Below, piece after piece: positions 62,751 through 64,000 of a stretch of DNA of 64,000 bases (its first letter is position 1; the number at the start of each line of letters is the position of its first letter). The stretch is from Agrobacterium vitis (lineage in GTDB: Bacteria; Pseudomonadota; Alphaproteobacteria; Rhizobiales; Rhizobiaceae): NCBI RefSeq assembly GCF_014926405.1, contig NZ_JACXXJ020000005.1:2175001-2239000 (forward strand), in the 5' to 3' direction. The translations under genes and the position numbers were made by a program. The notes below the pieces were generated by a model that saw only the letters and a list, made by a program, of their open reading frames with translations, ran no database searches and had not been told where the DNA came from.

Positions 62751-63464
62751 CTATTGCAGGACGATGATCCGCGCCTTGTTCGGCACGCGGTCATAGAGGT
62801 CGATAATGTCCTGGTTCATCAACCGCACGCAGCCCGACGACATCGCCTTGCCGATCGAGTTCCATTCCGGCGAGCCATGCAGACGGTAGAGCGTGTCCTG
62901 ACCGTTCTGGAAGATGTAGAGCGCGCGTGCGCCCAGCGGGTTCATCAGGCCCGGTGCCATCCCACCATTGGCGGAGGAATATTTGGCCAGCTGCGGCTGG
63001 CGGGCAACCATTTCATCCGGCGGCGTCCATTTTGGCCATTTCTGACGCCATTGGATCACGCCTTCGCCCTGCCAGGCAAAGCCCTCGCGGCCAATGCCAA
63101 CGCCGTAGCGCATGGCGGTGCCGCCCTGTTCCACCAGATAGAGGAAGCGGTTGGGCGTATCGACCACGATGGAGCCCGCCGGATAGCCGGTCGGATCGCT
63201 GACCCGCTGGCGATAGTAGCGCGGCGGAATCTGCTGGTAGGGAATGGCCGGAATGACGAAGCCGCCATCGACCACTTCGCCATACATGGCGTCCAGCTCC
63301 GGCGTGGATGGCGCCATCGGGCCCGTGGGCTGCACCATGCCGCCCAGCGAACCCTGATCATAGATCGGAGGGCGATAGGACGAGGCGCAACTGGACAAAA
63401 GAGCTGCTGCGCCAAGGCCAGAAAAGGAGAGAAAGGCACGGCGGGAAAAATCGGGGCTTGTCAT
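62751..63464 (-). CDS. L,D-transpeptidase (YkuD family), lipoprotein-like
   Basis: 237 residues with Tat/lipobox-type signal (SRRAFLSFSGLGAAALLSSCASS), so a lipoprotein or Tat substrate. The YkuD domain has catalytic His in YRLHGSPEWNSIGKAMSSGCVRLMNQDIIDLYDRV, with the SGCVR Cys near residue 220. It forms 3-3 crosslinks or attaches proteins to peptidoglycan. A paralogue lies upstream. Start at 63464 preferred to 63506. Confidence 0.92.
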   Translation of the reverse strand: MTSPDFSRRAFLSFSGLGAAALLSSCASSYRPPIYDQGSLGGMVQPTGPMAPSTPELDAMYGEVVDGGFVIPAIPYQQIPPRYYRQRVSDPTGYPAGSIVVDTPNRFLYLVEQGGTAMRYGVGIGREGFAWQGEGVIQWRQKWPKWTPPDEMVARQPQLAKYSSANGGMAPGLMNPLGARALYIFQNGQDTLYRLHGSPEWNSIGKAMSSGCVRLMNQDIIDLYDRVPNKARIIVLQ

Positions 63465-63656
63465 ATACGGTGGTACATCCTGCTGGTCAGCAGCGCACAA
63501 ACGCACGCTACGCGGTTTTGTTCCGCAAGATCCTATCTACAGTGATTTATCCGAATTTCACCGCCAATAGCGCACACAGACGTTCACATTTGCGCCATTG
63601 CGTGTCGTTCCGGCAACAGGCCGATAAGCGGACCCACAACCGTGGCTGCCTACACC

Positions 63657-64000
63657 TTACATAACCACGATCTCCGCTTTGTCCCGCACACGGGCATAAA
63701 GATCAATCACGTCCTGATTGAACATGCGTACGCAACCTGACGAAACGGCCTTGCCGACGGATTGCCAATCGGGCGTACCATGGATGCGGTAGAGCGTATC
63801 GCGGCCATTCTGGAAGATATACAGCGCGCGCGCACCGAGCGGATTGCGCAGGCCCGGCTCCAGCCCGCCTTGCGCGGCGGCAAACTGGCGCATGTCGGGC
63901 TGGCGCTCGACCATGTCGTCGCTTGGCGTCCAGCGCGGCCAGGTCTTCTTGAATTGAATGATGCCCCGGCCCTGCCAGGCAAAGCCCTGCTTGCCGAGGC
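63657..64000 (-). CDS. L,D-transpeptidase, cut by the window end
   Basis: The C-terminal 113 codons of a second YkuD protein run off the window edge. Reading continues upstream of 63914 in the same frame as GFAWQGRGIIQFKKTWPRWTPSDDM. The catalytic YRIHGTPDWQSVGKAVSSGCVRMFNQDVIDLY is complete. It is a close paralogue of the 62751 gene and on the same strand. The N-terminus is outside. Confidence 0.9.
   Translation of the reverse strand, partial: LGKQGFAWQGRGIIQFKKTWPRWTPSDDMVERQPDMRQFAAAQGGLEPGLRNPLGARALYIFQNGRDTLYRIHGTPDWQSVGKAVSSGCVRMFNQDVIDLYARVRDKAEIVVM

Noticed and set aside
1..64000. tRNA, rRNA, CRISPR arrays and insertion sequences
   Set aside because: No cloverleaf-like gene with CCA context, rRNA blocks, regular spaced repeats or transposase motifs were seen by reading; a covariance-model scan could still find a missed tRNA or small RNA.

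Overview
The window reads as chromosomal DNA of a member of the Rhizobiaceae (Alphaproteobacteria, Hyphomicrobiales), probably of the Agrobacterium/Allorhizobium/Rhizobium group. The coding DNA is GC-rich, and many families are typical of that group: ROK-controlled XylFHG with a single-domain XylG, Ohr/OhrR, an HWE/HisKA_2-type histidine kinase, cache-domain chemoreceptors, tandem L,D-transpeptidases, and a LuxR/LuxI pair resembling SinR/SinI of Sinorhizobium or AvsR/AvsI of Allorhizobium vitis. Intergenic repeats of the kind scattered through rhizobial genomes also occur (37331-37507, 58407-58430, and a related pair at 15146 and 58998). I cannot settle the species. No rRNA, tRNA, CRISPR array, insertion sequence or replication origin was recognised.

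Layout. 0.1-10.3 kb: small stress and envelope genes (MAPEG, DksA-like, universal stress protein, VOC dioxygenase, polysaccharide deacetylase, Tat-exported FAD oxidoreductase, AI-2E-type permease, DUF930, S9 oligopeptidase, SUFU-domain protein). 10.6-23.6 kb: multicopper oxidase, class IV aminotransferase, diguanylate cyclase, YkgJ-type cysteine cluster protein, Fe/Mn superoxide dismutase, several GNAT acetyltransferases, a divergent HxlR/azoreductase pair, metallophosphoesterase, two c-type cytochromes, NUDIX, DJ-1. 23.6-27.3 kb: a candidate aromatic-codon leader peptide with an attenuator before the GNAT-DJ-1 pair, then an AT-rich islet with a frameshifted thioester reductase, an MFS exporter and a LysR regulator. 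27.5-32.7 kb: a metal-chelate ABC importer with two substrate-binding proteins, divergent from a methyltransferase. 32.7-34.6 kb: an islet with an HsdR-N-like protein and a Phd/PemK-type toxin-antitoxin pair. 34.6-39.7 kb: ROK regulator and xylose ABC transporter. 39.7-49.2 kb: UppP, a chemoreceptor, a putative operon of a CPA antiporter, a frameshifted pyruvate-kinase-like gene and an AEC transporter, then a HerA-like ATPase. 49.4-54.0 kb: two tandem chemoreceptors of equal length. 54.2-58.3 kb: pyrE, a methyltransferase-fold protein, a P-loop kinase and the quorum-sensing pair with two small ORFs. 58.5-64 kb: response regulator, histidine kinase, unknown protein, isochorismatase-type hydrolase, Ohr/OhrR and two L,D-transpeptidases, the second cut by the window end.

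How they work together. Redox and peroxide defence recurs (SOD, Ohr/OhrR, azoreductase/HxlR, multicopper oxidase, c-type cytochromes), as does environmental sensing (three chemoreceptors, GGDEF, HK/RR, AHL quorum sensing). The strongest candidate for something not commonly described is the 17-residue leader peptide (codons Tyr-Phe-Trp-Ala-Tyr) with mutually exclusive hairpins on the minus strand at 23612-23759. It looks like a trpL-style ribosome-dependent attenuator, but it sits before an acetyltransferase/DJ-1 pair and not a biosynthetic operon. All family assignments come from reading motifs by eye, without database searches.
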